From: DASXQK01 sp963724385
GTDB lineage: Bacteria; Pseudomonadota; Alphaproteobacteria; Dongiales; Dongiaceae
Direction of reading: 5' to 3'
Assembly: GCA_963724385.1 (NCBI GenBank)
Contig: CAVRUJ010000001.1
Span: 806,001-870,000, forward strand
Length of the DNA stretch: 64,000 bases
Shown: in pieces, positions 62,986-64,000 of the stretch
Layout: each line of letters opens with the position of its first letter
Position numbering within the stretch: the stretch's first letter is position 1
The notes under the pieces: generated by a model
The model's input: the letters and a program-made list of their open reading frames with translations, nothing else
What the model was told of the DNA's origin: nothing
Database searches by the model: none
Position numbers and translations under genes: made by a program

Positions 62986-64000
62986 ATGCGGATAGAAGCT
63001 TCAGACTGTGCTCCTGGGGGACCTGGCATTACACCGACCTGGACTAGCAGCGCCAAAGATATGGTTGGCTGCGCGCTCGGCGTATCGCGGCTTTGGTTCA
63101 CGATGGGCTTTGGCATCATCAACGAAGTCTACTACCCCCGGGTCGACATCCCTCAAATCCGCGATCTCGGTTTCATTGTGGCGGATGGCAAGGGTTATTG
63201 GGCCGAGGTTAAGCGCGTGGAGAACTACACGGTGCGGCTCCTCGCCCCCGGCGTGCCAGCTGTCGAGGTCGTGCACGAACATCAGCGCTATTCGCTGCGG
63301 TTGCGCGTTGCCCCAGACCCGAGGCGGGACGTCCTCGGAATCGAGTGTCGGCTGGATGGGGATCCGGACCTACGGCTCTACGCGCTTCTCGCGCCGCATT
63401 TGGGTGCCACCGGCTTCGACAACAACGCAAGTGTCCGCCGCTACCGGGGGCGGCGGGTATTGTGTGCGGAGCAGGGGCCCTTTGGCGCTGCGCTGGCCGC
63501 GGTGGACGACAAGCAGCTCGACGGCTTCACGCGCCTTAGCGTTGGGTATGTGGGAGCGAGCGACGGCTGGCAGAATTTCGCGTTGCATGGAGCGATGACC
63601 TGGGAGTACCGGGCAGCGGGCCCTGGCAATGTCGCGCTGATGGGCGAGTTACCGCGGTTTGCCGTCTTGGCTCTTGGCTTCGGCACGAGCGCTGAATCAG
63701 CTGCGACACTCGCCATCTCCAGCCTGATGCAGCCCTTCGATAATCTCCTGCAGCAGCACATCTCGCAATGGGAGGCCTGGCAGGCACACCGAAGCGAACG
63801 TAGCTCCACATCGCTCGAAATCCCGCCGGAAGTACGAGAGCAGTTTCTTGCTTCAACGATTGTGCTGCGCACGCATCTGGACAAGACTTACCCTGGTGCC
63901 ATGGTTGCGAGCCTCAGTGTTCCCTGGGGGAACACGGGCAATCAGCGCGGGGGCTATCATCTTGTGTGGCCACGCGATCTTGTTCAGTGCGCCGGCGGCC
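62986..64000 (+). CDS. Glucoamylase-like GH15 protein, N-terminal part (cut by window edge)
   Basis: 338 residues are visible from ATG 62986, with GGAGAGA six bases upstream; the frame is open to the window end. The opening (APGGPGITPTWTSSAKDM, then FGIINEVYYPRVDIPQIRDL) matches the N-terminal beta-sandwich domain of bacterial glucoamylases. The catalytic (alpha/alpha)6 domain begins near LHLDKTYPGAMVASLSVPWG, with GGYHLVWPRDLVQ at the edge. It hydrolyses alpha-1,4-glucans to glucose. The catalytic glutamates lie outside the window. Confidence 0.9.
   Translation, partial: MRIEASDCAPGGPGITPTWTSSAKDMVGCALGVSRLWFTMGFGIINEVYYPRVDIPQIRDLGFIVADGKGYWAEVKRVENYTVRLLAPGVPAVEVVHEHQRYSLRLRVAPDPRRDVLGIECRLDGDPDLRLYALLAPHLGATGFDNNASVRRYRGRRVLCAEQGPFGAALAAVDDKQLDGFTRLSVGYVGASDGWQNFALHGAMTWEYRAAGPGNVALMGELPRFAVLALGFGTSAESAATLAISSLMQPFDNLLQQHISQWEAWQAHRSERSSTSLEIPPEVREQFLASTIVLRTHLDKTYPGAMVASLSVPWGNTGNQRGGYHLVWPRDLVQCAGG

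Overview
The window looks like chromosomal DNA of an alphaproteobacterium, most likely Rhodospirillales-like. This is inferred from gene families and high GC, not from a marker gene. Core genes sit at the left edge (mrdA-rodA, tRNA-Lys). The rest is accessory DNA dominated by mobile elements, by pH, potassium and energy stress genes, and by gene debris.

Layout. 1-2191: end of mrdA, rodA, tRNA-Lys(CTT). 2177-11050: an integrated island. It starts with a large serine recombinase whose stop codon lies inside the tRNA-Lys gene, followed by two translationally coupled tyrosine recombinases, a small excisionase-like HTH gene, an orphan ParB-like gene, two related small HTH-like proteins, a metalloprotease-like protein without its HExxH motif, and an IS481 remnant. 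11066-18224: nucleotidyltransferase-like gene, APC permease, metallophosphoesterase, choline-kinase-like phosphotransferase and a dimethylglycine/sarcosine dehydrogenase-like enzyme, possibly methylated-amine catabolism. 18389-19786: an IS1111-type IS110 element. 20067-28454: Kup, an ion-transporter-family permease, KdpE and an N-terminally short KdpD without kdpFABC, and several tiny membrane proteins.

29046-34917 is a nested insertion that can be resolved to the base. A stress-type gene is split by an IS5-family element (29360-34693, TTGG target duplication). That element is itself split by a 3793-bp IS1-family transposon (30814-34606, 15-bp inverted repeats, 8-bp duplication AGGCTTCG). The IS1-type transposon carries passengers: a two-gene operon behind a palindromic operator, a tRNA-like gene with an odd anticodon arm, a strong RNA hairpin, and a small gene paired with a GNAT acetyltransferase. 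This is the best candidate for an undescribed system here.

34971-39823: a probable Fnr/FixK box, uspA, a STAS-like gene, a P-type plasma-membrane H+-ATPase and PPK2. 40000-44463: an IS3 remnant, a broken and an intact cytochrome c, and a large secreted protein. 44867-54420: two Orn/Lys/Arg decarboxylases, two APC antiporters (one frameshifted) and an SPFH protein. 55161-56680: debris of an N-type ATPase operon joined to a fragment of an MprF-like gene. 57231-59501: a ClC antiporter and a small partner gene. 59999-64000: a Cox11-cytochrome c fusion, a Crp/Fnr regulator, a DUF465 protein and the start of a GH15 glucoamylase.

Taken together, the decarboxylase/antiporter pairs, ClC, the H+-ATPase, Kup and KdpDE suggest acid and ion homeostasis. 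The Crp/Fnr gene and two Fnr-type boxes suggest that some of these genes respond to low oxygen.
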